Below are positions 1 through 9,105 of a stretch of DNA of 64,000 bases, one piece after another. The notes below the pieces were generated by a model that worked only from the letters and a program-made list of their open reading frames with translations, did not search any database and was not told where the DNA came from. The stretch is taken from assembly GCA_028284775.1 (NCBI GenBank), contig JANQRB010000009.1, positions 20,875 through 84,874 of the forward strand, in the 5' to 3' direction. Numbering within the stretch: position 1 is the first letter of the stretch; each line of letters starts with the position of its first letter. Source of the stretch: Candidatus Kapaibacterium sp. (lineage in GTDB: Bacteria > Bacteroidota > Ignavibacteria > Kapaibacteriales > UBA7675). The position numbers were made by a program, and so were the translations under genes.

Positions 1-168
1 ATCGATTGGATCGAACAAAATTTTCAAGTACAATACAAGAGAGCCCAGATCTACAATCTGTTGAAGAAACTTGGGTTCTGCTATTATAAGTCGAAAGGGA
101 TATGTCCGGAAGCCGATAGTCCGAAGCCGGAGAAGCCCGACGAAGCTGAGAGCAAAGTCTTCGAATGA
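1..168 (+). CDS. C-terminal fragment of IS630-type winged-helix protein (partial)
   Basis: The reading frame is open from the first base and ends with TGA at 166-168, giving 55 residues of a C-terminus. The visible stretch (DWIEQNF, then RAQIYNLLKKLGF, then a lysine-rich tail) resembles the winged helix-turn-helix (HTH_33) part of IS630-family transposases, in which a 'WIe..fgv.ys...vy.LLk.LGfsy' pattern binds the element ends. No DDE transposase frame follows in the next 300 bases and no terminal inverted repeat is visible, so this is either a stand-alone orfA-like protein or the remains of a degraded element bordering the T6SS locus. Its N-terminus lies outside the window. The family assignment rests on pattern resemblance only. 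Confidence 0.5.
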   Translation: MDWIEQNFQVQYKRAQIYNLLKKLGFCYYKSKGICPEADSPKPEKPDEAESKVFE

Positions 169-490
169 AGCGGGATCAACCATTCTGTTGATCGAAGAAT
201 TTGCACTCTCCGACTAATACTGCATTATTGAGGAAAGAACCGACCTTATTAAGAGCGGTATAACTTAAACCTTCACTAGCCAAGCATGTGAACTTGTATT
301 CATGGGTGGTGGCTGAATAGTGGCGGGTAGTTCATTTGGCAACAGTGTCTTAGCGGTTTTTACTAATTCACACACTTTCTTCACTTTGTAAGGGCTGCCT
401 ACCTCGCCATGATAGAAAAGATGAGCAGCATTGCATCGGACAACTTTCCGATTTTCACATGGCAACGATTAATGAGCGGCTAAACTATTA
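169..490. other. Intergenic region before the T6SS operon
   Basis: This 322-base stretch is more AT-rich than the genes that follow. It holds one minus-strand open frame of 66 codons (265-465) with no recognisable motif, which I do not call as a gene. The T6SS operon promoter should lie here or upstream, but I cannot point to convincing elements. The start codon of the next gene (ATG 491) has no strong ribosome binding site. Confidence 0.4.
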
Positions 491-1873
491 ATGATCAAAG
501 AGTTCAATAGAGTCTTGTGGCGCGATGGCGATGTAATCACTGAACGTCATTTTAGCTTACTCGAAGAGTGGATCGACGACGTGACGAAGGGCATGACTCT
601 TAGCCGGGGTTACTTTGGGCTACTCGGCAATGCGCTACATTCGGGGCCGGCGCTGAACGCAGTCGATTCAATTACCTGCCATCAACTCGACGGTATTCAC
701 TGGCGGGCTGATCTGCGCAACCTGCAGTTTATCGCCCCCGACGGTACGCTGGCGCGATTGATTGACAGCCGTTCGTACGAATTTACAGTCAAGCTCTCAA
801 CGAAGGATGATGAAGAAGGACACATTTATCTTTACATCCATACCGCTGATCCTGGCAGCGAAAGAGGTGAAGAAGCCACCGACTCTGAAGTCGTTAAGGA
901 TATTGTTCTTTACGCCCAGGCTTTTGCTGTGACGACATCCAATGACTCCGACATGGGTGTACCGATCTGCCGTTTCGGAGTTTCGGGAAGCCAGATTATT
1001 CCGGATGAGAGTTTTATTCCCTTTGGTCTGTTTATCGATTCAAGTGAACGCTGCATTGTCGCGCGTGACACGCTTCTGACTTTGTTGCACGACCTGAGCC
1101 ATCGTCTTGCAGTGTATTTTGCTACCCTGCGACCGGGCGCTGAACACAATATGATATGGACGCTTACGGCGCAACTTATTCGGATTTGCATTCAATTCGG
1201 CGCTCCGCTGCGCCAGACGAATTCGCCCACACAGGATTTTCTCTTGCGTTTACAGCAGTTCCTGGATATGGTACAGACGGAGATCCGGATTTTCAGCGTC
1301 GGCACCGGCGATGAGAAATTGCGGCAAAAAGCATTGCAAACAGTTGATCGAATGGCAAGGCCGATTATGAAGCCGCTGCTAAAGGGCGTGACAGCCCATT
1401 ATGATCTTGCGCATGCATTTAAAAGCGCTTCAACTTGCATCGATGCTGTGATCGACTTCACTGCCGACCTGCCGGAAGGCATAAAGAAAGAACAATGGCT
1501 GAGTATTGCCACGGCCGCCTTAAGCACAGAAGGCGGACGTAATAAACTGGAAATTACGCTCGCCGAAGAGGCCAGACTGGACAAAGGCGCGGTATCGCTT
1601 ACCTTTTATTTTCACCACTTTACCCGCGAAGAAATAGCGGAGGGCACTGTGCGCATCGGACTTGGCAATGTAGCTTATGGATTTCTGACGGATCTGCGCA
1701 ATCCGCTGCGCCGAATGGCGGGAGAGGCCTTTTCGTATTACGTGGAGTTTCCGCCTGAATTAGTGCGGCAGAGCAAGGTCAAGAACTTTACACTATATCT
1801 TCCGCGGCCATTGGGGGAGATTATCGGCGACATTGACCGCAAGATCAGAATAATGGTTAAAGCAAAGGAGTAA
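491..1873 (+). CDS. tssK: T6SS baseplate protein TssK
   Basis: This 460-residue protein opens with VLWRDGDVITERHF, the N-terminal signature of TssK ('v.W.eG....phHF'), the T6SS baseplate adaptor that forms trimers and joins the TssFG wedge to the trans-envelope complex. The extended sequence is closer in feel to the Bacteroidota (subtype iii) versions than to the proteobacterial ones. It is soluble, with no signal peptide or membrane segment. It is the first gene of a tight + strand run: the next gene starts 6 bases after its stop. The TssK C-terminal domain normally contacts the TssL/TssM membrane complex. No such genes are recognisable here, so its partner is probably one of the unusual envelope proteins encoded at 19-26 kb; that is inference. 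Confidence 0.85.
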   Translation: MIKEFNRVLWRDGDVITERHFSLLEEWIDDVTKGMTLSRGYFGLLGNALHSGPALNAVDSITCHQLDGIHWRADLRNLQFIAPDGTLARLIDSRSYEFTVKLSTKDDEEGHIYLYIHTADPGSERGEEATDSEVVKDIVLYAQAFAVTTSNDSDMGVPICRFGVSGSQIIPDESFIPFGLFIDSSERCIVARDTLLTLLHDLSHRLAVYFATLRPGAEHNMIWTLTAQLIRICIQFGAPLRQTNSPTQDFLLRLQQFLDMVQTEIRIFSVGTGDEKLRQKALQTVDRMARPIMKPLLKGVTAHYDLAHAFKSASTCIDAVIDFTADLPEGIKKEQWLSIATAALSTEGGRNKLEITLAEEARLDKGAVSLTFYFHHFTREEIAEGTVRIGLGNVAYGFLTDLRNPLRRMAGEAFSYYVEFPPELVRQSKVKNFTLYLPRPLGEIIGDIDRKIRIMVKAKE

Positions 1874-1878
1874 ACTAC

Positions 1879-4074
1879 ATGTTTGTGCCGGTGACGCAGG
1901 CGGGTATTACTTTTAACGAATTGTTCACGACGCTTGTAGAACGATTAGATAAGCTTGGGAGTGACAACACTGCCCAAGCCGAGGAAATCTCCGTGGCCGT
2001 CATCGCATTTTTCCAATCGGTTCAACATCTTGTGAAATCCCTCCGCGAATCAAAGATTATCGTAACGGAATTATTTGAAATCGATCAGACACTGCTCGGC
2101 CGCTTCAATGACGGCAAACTCATCGAGGATTCGACGCAAGAGCAATTCAGGCGCTTGCTGCGCGATCTCATCGTTCTGTGGTACCGCTATGTGATATTGG
2201 CCAATCTTTCGCAATCAAACATTGTTTTACTTAACATTCCCGCAATACAATCCTTCTTTGAGACCTGGAAAGCCTCGGAGCGTGTCGGCCTGGACCAACC
2301 GGAGCAAGAGCGCTTAATTGTTGATATCGCAATCCTCTTGACGGCGTCCGATTATCTGAACGTGGAGACGCGAATTCGTCTCTTTGGCATAATCGGCGAA
2401 ATTGGCATTGCCTTGGGGGCGGACCAGGAATGGGCGCGTCAGCGCTTAATGGACTATGCCGACGATATCTATCAACGGAACTTGGGGCTGAGCGGACAAT
2501 CCTTCGCTGAAATTCTCTTGTGTCTATACGTAATATGGCAGTCTGGCTCGGGCTTCGAATCATCAGTCGGCGAGATTGCTCTCCGCAAAGCCGTCCGCTT
2601 CTGGAGTAGCGGCAACACTTTTCTGGAAGCATTGTTCAAAGCCTGGAATCTGTATGTCGAACATGATTACAGTTCACCCTTGCTAAAGGGCGATCAACTT
2701 CGGCTCAAGGAAGCGAGTTCACTATATCGTGCTATTCTGGAGAAAAAGTCGCGTCTTGGCATCGGTCATTCCTTTTCTGATCTGGCGCGCCGCAACGGGT
2801 CTTTCGATGCTGCCGATACGCTGTTTCAACCGATACAGATTTTTTTGCTTGGAGGCTCCGGCGCCGGCAAGAGCAGTTTTTTAACGGCCTTCAGTTACGA
2901 CGTTAAAATGCGCGGCGGCACCAGCGCGCTCACGCTCGGTAAAGAACTACAGGCGCACTACGAGCGAAACTCACCGGCATGGCATGAAGGCCGAATGCCT
3001 CCCAGCACGGACTATCAAAATTTCACCTTCTGGCGCGACCTCAATGTGGCGGCATTTTCAATGATGGATTACGGCGGCAGCGTGGCGCAGCCCGAACAAT
3101 GGGACCGCGAACTACAGGAGCGCTTTAACAGCGCCAGAGGTTTGCTGTTTTTCGTCGAGAGTGCGGTGTATACCGATCCCGACGCATTGCGCCAATATTC
3201 CGACTGGCTGGCCACGCTGCTTGAATACTGGACCAAGAGTAACCAGGACCTGCGTAACATGCCCGTCGCCCTGGTTCTGACGAAATGCGATCAGGTCCTT
3301 GGTGACGCGATGGCGGCATTAACACGCTCCAGCCTGTTGCCGCGCGGTTTTCAGCCGGCGCTTGTCGAGCAACTTCTGGAACACCGTTACAATGGCGGCA
3401 TGGCAAAACGTCTGCAATCGCCTTATGGTCGATTATGCGACGCGATCATCAATGACAAAGCCAATAACCGCGAACCGCGTCTGCAGGATATTGTCCAGAA
3501 CATCGTCGACAACTGCGAGCGCTTTTTCGCCAAACTGCTCGAGCGGACGTATAACTATCAGATTTTTCTTTCGGCCTCGTCCTCGCCTAAAGCCACCGGT
3601 AATGATGTTCTGCCCTTCGGCATTTCCGAGCCCCTGGCCTGGCTGATTGATATTCTCGAGCTTAACCACATTCAAGAGTCATTGACGATGTTCAATGCGG
3701 AAGCCGATGAGACAGGCAAATCCATCGAATTTTTGAAAGAGGACTATGCCTCGATGCAGCGGGCGCGGGCCGACATCGACGAAGCCGTTAAAGAGATCGA
3801 TGAGTTGCGACCCAGGTTCTGGGTTTTAGGCAAGGACGATCGTATTAATTCCCTGGAACATAAAGTCGAATCGGCAAATGCCAGATTCAGGGATATCTTT
3901 AAACGGGTCGTTAATGACGAGGAAGAACCGAATAAAACAGCCGCGCTTCAGTCTGTCGAGAATCAACTGCGTAAAAAAGAAACATTTCTCAAAGAACTGC
4001 ATGCCAAACGCGCGGATTACGAAACGGTCCTGCTGAGCTTACAGGCGGCTGACGACCGGAGGGGGCGGGAATGA
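1879..4074 (+). CDS. Soluble GTPase of the T6SS locus, possible TssM-domain substitute
   Basis: This 731-residue protein has a helical N-terminal half (about 1-310), then a P-loop GTPase domain: G1 GGSGAGKS at 325-332, a PST switch-I-like motif (MPPSTDY), G3 DYGG at 397-400, and G4 TKCD at 468-471. A charged coiled coil occupies roughly 620-725. No hydrophobic membrane segment or signal peptide is present. The W..G.mPpsT and DYGG pattern resembles TRAFAC-class GTPases of the DO-GTPase type. TssM/IcmF proteins also carry a cytoplasmic P-loop domain but are large inner-membrane proteins, so this could be a detached functional counterpart; that is inference. It sits between tssK and tssH with an ATGA overlap into tssH, so the three are almost certainly co-translated. 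The GTPase call is firm from motifs; its role in secretion is inferred from position. Confidence 0.7.
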   Translation: MFVPVTQAGITFNELFTTLVERLDKLGSDNTAQAEEISVAVIAFFQSVQHLVKSLRESKIIVTELFEIDQTLLGRFNDGKLIEDSTQEQFRRLLRDLIVLWYRYVILANLSQSNIVLLNIPAIQSFFETWKASERVGLDQPEQERLIVDIAILLTASDYLNVETRIRLFGIIGEIGIALGADQEWARQRLMDYADDIYQRNLGLSGQSFAEILLCLYVIWQSGSGFESSVGEIALRKAVRFWSSGNTFLEALFKAWNLYVEHDYSSPLLKGDQLRLKEASSLYRAILEKKSRLGIGHSFSDLARRNGSFDAADTLFQPIQIFLLGGSGAGKSSFLTAFSYDVKMRGGTSALTLGKELQAHYERNSPAWHEGRMPPSTDYQNFTFWRDLNVAAFSMMDYGGSVAQPEQWDRELQERFNSARGLLFFVESAVYTDPDALRQYSDWLATLLEYWTKSNQDLRNMPVALVLTKCDQVLGDAMAALTRSSLLPRGFQPALVEQLLEHRYNGGMAKRLQSPYGRLCDAIINDKANNREPRLQDIVQNIVDNCERFFAKLLERTYNYQIFLSASSSPKATGNDVLPFGISEPLAWLIDILELNHIQESLTMFNAEADETGKSIEFLKEDYASMQRARADIDEAVKEIDELRPRFWVLGKDDRINSLEHKVESANARFRDIFKRVVNDEEEPNKTAALQSVENQLRKKETFLKELHAKRADYETVLLSLQAADDRRGRE

Positions 4075-6296
4075 ACTTCGGAAGTGATTGTAAAAAAAAT
4101 CTCTTGCAGGCACAGCGTGAAGCCAAAGTACTAAGGCACAAATATGTTGAGCCGGAGCATATTCTCTGGTGTGAATTGCAGATTAACGATGCTGCTCTGC
4201 TGGACTTTGTCGCATCCGAAAAGCTGTCGAAGGCGCATATTCAGGGACTGCTGCAAAAGCGCATGAAGGACCTGCCGTCTTCGCAGAGTCCGGAGATGCG
4301 GGAAGCCTCGTCCCGCCTCAAAACGCTGTTTGAACAGGTCGGCGCCGAAGCCGAGGATTCCATCTCCTGGCGCGCTCTGGTCACCGCCGTGCTCAAGATC
4401 GAAAACGATGAGTTAAGCGATGTCATCTGGGACAGCGCCCTGACACCCTATGAATTTGAAGAGTTCAGTAAGAGCGAGAACGAGCTGGCAGTCGTCACAC
4501 TTGGCGAATCGAAAAAGGCCGCCGTCCTGTCGGAATACTGTCGCGATCTGGTGGCGCTGGCCGAGCGCGGTGCGCTGACGCCGGTCATCGGCCGTGAGCA
4601 TGAGATACGCCAGATTACGACGATCCTTGCGCAAAAGATGACTAATAATCCTATCCTCGTCGGCGACCCCGGCGTTGGTAAAACACAGATCGTTGAAGGG
4701 CTGGCCCTTAGCATGTCTGGCGGCGAAGGCGGTCCATTGCTGGACGGCAAACAAATCCTCGAGCTGGATGTAGCGCAGTTGTTGGCCGGCGCCAATTATC
4801 GCGGTGAGTTCGAGGAACGATTAAAGGCGGTCATCGCGGCTATTGCCGAAACGCAGGGACGCGCAATCCTCTTTGTGGATGAGATTCACATGCTGATGGG
4901 CGCAGGACAGACTTCGGGTGCGATGGATGCCGCCAACCTGATCAAGCCGGCCCTGGCACGCGGCGAGCTGCGTTTAATCGGCGCAACCACTTATGCCGAG
5001 TATCGCAAACACATTGAAAAAGATCCGGCCTTTACGCGGCGTTTTGTGCGTATTAACGTTGCCGAGCCTACGGAGGAAGAAACGGTCCGGATTTTGTGCG
5101 GCATCCGGCCGCGTTTCTTTGAGCACCATCAGGTGGAGCTGCCCGATCAGCAGTTACAGACCATTGTTTCCCTGGCGGGCAAATTTATCGGCGACAATCA
5201 CTTTCCCGCCAAGGCGATTCAAATTATGGACAACGTCTCGGCGCGGGTGCGCGTGGAACAGATCCATGGTGAACGCAAGGACTTACAGGTCGCCGATCTC
5301 GATGTCGCCGCTGCTGTCGCCGATAGGACAGGCATACCGGTCGAAAAAATGTTTAAGGACGAATCGGCCAGACTTCTGGCCCTGGAAGAGACGCTGGGCA
5401 AGGATGTCGTCGGTCAGGCCGGAGCCATCGGCATTGTGGCCGATCGCCTGCGAATGATGGCGTTGCCGTTCCGGGATACGAAGCGGCCGCGCGGGATTTT
5501 CCTCTTTATCGGTCCTTCCGGCGTCGGGAAGACGCTGCTGGCCAAACGCATTGCGGAGAGGTTGTTCGCCTCCTCGCGCCATCTGCTGCGGCTCGATATG
5601 TCGGAATACGGCGATGAGCACACGACGCGGCGTCTTCTGGGCGCCGACCCCGGACTGGTTGGCTACGAAGAAGGCGGGACATTGACCGAAGCGGTTCGGC
5701 GCAGGCCCTACTCGCTAATCCTGCTGGATGAAATCGACAAGGCTCACAAAAAAGTCTGCCGCCTCTTTCTGCAGGTCTTTGACGAAGGGCGTCTGACCGA
5801 CAGCCAGGGCAACACGATTAATTTCGCCAACACCCTCATCATTCTGACCTCGAATCACGGATTCACCGCTGATAGCGGGCCAGGCGAGCTGAACGAGAAA
5901 GCACAGGCCGATCGCGGACTCGAACATCTCAAAGCTCATATCGGACCTGAGTTCATTAAACGCATCGACGAGACAATTGTGTTTAAGTACCTCGAGTCTG
6001 AGGATCTCAATGCCGTGATCGATCAAAAACTGGCCGAATATTCACGCGGCTTCGCCGACGCGCCGGGCGGCAGGGAGTTGCGCATTAAGCTGAAACCGGA
6101 GGCGCGCGAGCATATCCTTCGCAACGGCTATCAACGGGAATTCGGCGCGCGTTCGGCTACGACATATATGGACACCGTTATTGCCAGCAAAATGGCCTCC
6201 GCCATTCTGCGCAAGAGAAAGGACCTGGGTAGAGCCTTTATGCCGGAAGAAGTGACGATAGCGCGCAACGGGACGGGGCTCTCGGTCATTGTATGA
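4071..6296 (+). CDS. tssH: T6SS sheath-disassembly AAA+ ATPase TssH (ClpV), short form
   Basis: A 741-residue ClpA/ClpB-type double AAA+ ATPase. An N-terminal Clp_N-like helical domain (about 1-150) is followed by AAA1 with Walker A GDPGVGKT at 198-205 and Walker B DE at 270-271, then AAA2 with Walker A GPSGVGKT at 481-488 and Walker B DE at 553-554. In T6SS this enzyme pulls apart contracted TssBC sheaths for reuse. ClpV and ClpB proteins are usually about 850-900 residues and carry a coiled-coil middle domain after AAA1. Here AAA1 runs almost directly into AAA2, a ClpA-like layout, but no ClpP-binding IGF/L loop is visible in AAA2. Its place directly after tssK and the GTPase supports TssH over a protease chaperone. 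Confidence 0.85.
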   Translation: MNFGSDCKKNLLQAQREAKVLRHKYVEPEHILWCELQINDAALLDFVASEKLSKAHIQGLLQKRMKDLPSSQSPEMREASSRLKTLFEQVGAEAEDSISWRALVTAVLKIENDELSDVIWDSALTPYEFEEFSKSENELAVVTLGESKKAAVLSEYCRDLVALAERGALTPVIGREHEIRQITTILAQKMTNNPILVGDPGVGKTQIVEGLALSMSGGEGGPLLDGKQILELDVAQLLAGANYRGEFEERLKAVIAAIAETQGRAILFVDEIHMLMGAGQTSGAMDAANLIKPALARGELRLIGATTYAEYRKHIEKDPAFTRRFVRINVAEPTEEETVRILCGIRPRFFEHHQVELPDQQLQTIVSLAGKFIGDNHFPAKAIQIMDNVSARVRVEQIHGERKDLQVADLDVAAAVADRTGIPVEKMFKDESARLLALEETLGKDVVGQAGAIGIVADRLRMMALPFRDTKRPRGIFLFIGPSGVGKTLLAKRIAERLFASSRHLLRLDMSEYGDEHTTRRLLGADPGLVGYEEGGTLTEAVRRRPYSLILLDEIDKAHKKVCRLFLQVFDEGRLTDSQGNTINFANTLIILTSNHGFTADSGPGELNEKAQADRGLEHLKAHIGPEFIKRIDETIVFKYLESEDLNAVIDQKLAEYSRGFADAPGGRELRIKLKPEAREHILRNGYQREFGARSATTYMDTVIASKMASAILRKRKDLGRAFMPEEVTIARNGTGLSVIV

Positions 6297-6319
6297 TTGT
6301 TTACGCAGAGGTGCATAAA

Positions 6320-6904
6320 ATGAATAGGGAATATCTTTTCGGATTAAGAGCATTGCAGTCGGGCCTGCCGGGGATATATCTGGTACAGGACCACAGGAAC
6401 AAAAATTCATCCCGTGTTCTGGGTACTTACTATGACTTAAAATTGAACAAGGCTACCCTATTCGAAACAATGCGAGTTTTTGGTCAGGAGGAAGATCCGA
6501 AAGAATGGCAGATGCACCATATCGTGGAGAGACAACACTTTGCGGACGTTGATATCAGAGGTCTGCTGTCTATGTACTACTGGCACGACCTTCCCTGTGT
6601 AATGATTCACAATGGATCTGAACACGACGCTTACAATCGACTCATGCGCACAAAAGAAAGTAAAAATCACTTTTTACCTTATCGAGCAAGTGCGCCGAAA
6701 CGTCAGGCCGATCGATCGATCGCGATTTCAAATAAGTACGAAGATGCAATGGCAAAAGGCGGCAGAGCAAAGGCAGAATTCAGATCGGAACTCAAGGATA
6801 GATTAACGCGCCTGGCAAGCCTTTATGATAGTTTTTATTTGGGGGACCCGGTTCTCGGGACGATAGCCTCAAATGTCTTTAATCGTTTATACTCCCGAAT
6901 CTAG
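6320..6904 (+). CDS. HNH/AHH-like nuclease candidate, possible T6SS effector
   Basis: A 194-residue protein. I chose ATG 6320 because GAGGTG lies 7 bases upstream; a longer frame starts at 6293, before the tssH stop. The central part contains MHHIVE (H66, H67, E70) and, about 30 residues later, SEHDAYN (E101, H102). This resembles His-Me finger/HNH-type nuclease toxins, where a 'HHiv' motif is followed by an 'H..y' element; the match is by eye only. It has no signal peptide or membrane segment. The gene is visibly AT-richer than tssH before it and the fibre gene after it, consistent with a transferred cargo gene. Alternatives are a structural accessory protein or a self-contained antiphage nuclease. 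No obvious immunity gene adjoins it. Confidence 0.45.
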   Translation: MNREYLFGLRALQSGLPGIYLVQDHRNKNSSRVLGTYYDLKLNKATLFETMRVFGQEEDPKEWQMHHIVERQHFADVDIRGLLSMYYWHDLPCVMIHNGSEHDAYNRLMRTKESKNHFLPYRASAPKRQADRSIAISNKYEDAMAKGGRAKAEFRSELKDRLTRLASLYDSFYLGDPVLGTIASNVFNRLYSRI

Positions 6905-6919
6905 CGTTAAGGATCAGGA

Positions 6920-9097
6920 ATGCATACGCGTAACCAAGTTACAATATCTTGCCTGACTTTCGCAATGAGAGCAATCGTGGTCTGTTTACTGACTATAAAC
7001 ATTTCGGGCAATATCTCCATCACATGCTATGCGCAAGTACCCAAGTACATCAGCTATCAGGGCATGCTGCTGGATGCAGATCAAAAGCCGAAACCTGACG
7101 GCACTTATGAGTTTATTCTCCGCCTGTATGACCAAGAGAGTGCGGGAGTTGCACTCTGGACCGGCCGACAGGAGCTCTATCTTCGTGAAGGCTGTTTTGC
7201 GACGATGTTAAAGCAGCTTCTGCCCGGCGACGGCTTCGATACTTTAAGCTTTCATCGACCGTATTGGTTAGAAATTGAAGTCGGCGTCCAGGGTGAGCCG
7301 AAAGAACTCCTGCCCGGACGTGTTCGCTTGTCAACCGCGCCCTACGCCTGTTTTGCCGAGACGGCCGGGCGCGCGCTGACCCTGCCGAATATGTCGCTTC
7401 GCGATCTAAACGATGTCGATCTCTCATTGCCAGGCGATGGCTACGTCTTAAGATGGACTGCGGAGACGGGCAGGTGGGCGGCGGCGGAGAATGTCGGACT
7501 CGCCGAACGGGAGTCTTATACCGGCGGCATCGGTATTGATGTCGATACCGTCAACAGCAGCATATCCGCTCATAATACCGCCCCCTTGTGGAATGCTCGT
7601 GAATTACTTGGACGCCCCATCAATAGCCTCGCGCCGCAGACCGGACAGGTTTTGAAATGGTCCGGCGTCGACTGGCGCGCAAGCGACGACAGGACCGAGA
7701 GCGGCGGGAATGCCGAGCTGGTAGTTTCAGCCCGTCTAACGGGCGACGGCTCGGCGGCGAATTCCCTGGATATCGCGCGGCAAAACGCCGTTGAGGAACA
7801 GGCATTAACATGGCAGGGCGATGCCTGGAGGCCGGGCTGGGATATAAGTGTGCGCAAGCTCGACCTGTATGCGGGGAGTGACATCAAGGGGCGACTGGGT
7901 ATCAACAGCGATGCCGCCTTTCTTGAGCTTGTGGGTGAGAATGGCGAGCGGAATGTTACTGTGTGGTCCGATGCGGGAAACCCGGACAACGGCCGGGTAA
8001 GTGTCCATGATCGCGCCGGCAGATCAAGAGCCTATATAGGTTTGGATGTTTATGAAGCAGGCGAGCTGCTCAGCCTGGGACAAAACGGCAGCGTGAATAC
8101 TATAATGACGTCTACGGCCGCAGACGCGAATCACGGCTTGATCGGCGTCGGCGATGACAGCGGCGTATACAAGGCCTTCATGCGTGTCTCGGCCGGCGGT
8201 AACGGCGAAATCGGGACACGCTCACTGAATGGTTTTTATAGCGCTCTGCTTACATCCTTTAACGATCGCGGCCGGATCCTGACCGCCGACGAGTCAGGCG
8301 AATACAAGGCGGGTATGTCGGTAGATCTGTCTGGATACGGGTCTGTCTTTACCGATGGGCCCAACGGATCAAGCAACGTCCAAGTGGGTGTACGCGACGT
8401 GAGTGACAATAGCGGATGGGTCGGCGCATATAATGACGCCGATTTCAGCGTATCGCGTTTAACCGTCACAGATGATCAGGCCGGCGCCATGGCAGTTTAC
8501 GGACCAAATGGCAGCCCCAATATCATACTCAGCGCTGAATCTGGAAGCCCGAATTCCGGTGCCATTGCGATTTATGACGAGAATGGAACAGCAGTTGCCG
8601 GTATTAATAATTCTAATGGTATCTGGGGCCGCAACAAATCCTTCATCATACCCGATCCGCGCCACTCCGGTCGCCGCATTAAGTATACCTGCATCGAAGG
8701 GCCGGAAGCCGCTATTTATGCGCGCGGCAAAGCAAGCTTAACGAATGGGCGGGCTGTCATTATACTGCCGGAGCATTTTGCCGCTATGGCGGTGGACTCA
8801 TCCGTGACGGTAACGTTGACGCCGCGATCGGCGGAATCACTGGGTCTGGCGGCGGTGGCCGTATCCGCCGCAGGTATCAGCGTTGCTGAATTAAACAAAG
8901 GAAGCGGAAACTACGCTTTCGACTATCTGGTCTATGCGGTCCGCAAAGGATACGAAGATTATCGGGTGTATCTCTATGCCGATGAAAACGGCCGTTATCC
9001 GGAGCTCGAAGGCGAGACGTCGTCGGAACCCCGACGGCAGAATGATTATCGGGTCGAATTGCAGCAGCAAGAAGATCGAAAAACAGTAAACAGGTAG
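6920..9097 (+). CDS. Secreted tail-fibre-like repeat protein
   Basis: A 725-residue protein with an N-terminal export signal ending near CYAQ. It is followed by a domain (about residues 40-150; ISYQGML ... GCFATML ... LSTAPYACFAETA) that occurs at the N-terminus of many predicted fibre proteins and is shared with the gene at 26350. The middle (about 320-570) is built of roughly 40-residue Gly/Asn/Asp-rich repeats of the 'NGS.N' and 'D..G...A' type, suggesting a trimeric beta-structured shaft. The C-terminal part (NKSFIIPDP, then CIEGPEAAIYARG) resembles the self-cleaving or trimerising ends of fibre proteins. Cytoplasmically assembled phage and T6SS fibres lack signal peptides, so an exported fibre is unusual. 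It begins 15 bases after the nuclease candidate and ends 8 bases before a T9SS protein gene. Confidence 0.6.
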   Translation: MHTRNQVTISCLTFAMRAIVVCLLTINISGNISITCYAQVPKYISYQGMLLDADQKPKPDGTYEFILRLYDQESAGVALWTGRQELYLREGCFATMLKQLLPGDGFDTLSFHRPYWLEIEVGVQGEPKELLPGRVRLSTAPYACFAETAGRALTLPNMSLRDLNDVDLSLPGDGYVLRWTAETGRWAAAENVGLAERESYTGGIGIDVDTVNSSISAHNTAPLWNARELLGRPINSLAPQTGQVLKWSGVDWRASDDRTESGGNAELVVSARLTGDGSAANSLDIARQNAVEEQALTWQGDAWRPGWDISVRKLDLYAGSDIKGRLGINSDAAFLELVGENGERNVTVWSDAGNPDNGRVSVHDRAGRSRAYIGLDVYEAGELLSLGQNGSVNTIMTSTAADANHGLIGVGDDSGVYKAFMRVSAGGNGEIGTRSLNGFYSALLTSFNDRGRILTADESGEYKAGMSVDLSGYGSVFTDGPNGSSNVQVGVRDVSDNSGWVGAYNDADFSVSRLTVTDDQAGAMAVYGPNGSPNIILSAESGSPNSGAIAIYDENGTAVAGINNSNGIWGRNKSFIIPDPRHSGRRIKYTCIEGPEAAIYARGKASLTNGRAVIILPEHFAAMAVDSSVTVTLTPRSAESLGLAAVAVSAAGISVAELNKGSGNYAFDYLVYAVRKGYEDYRVYLYADENGRYPELEGETSSEPRRQNDYRVELQQQEDRKTVNR

Positions 9098-9105
9098 GGA
9101 AATCC

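Noticed and set aside
265..465. 66-codon minus-strand frame before tssK
   Set aside because: No ribosome binding site, motif or family resemblance; in a short AT-rich gap it is likely chance.
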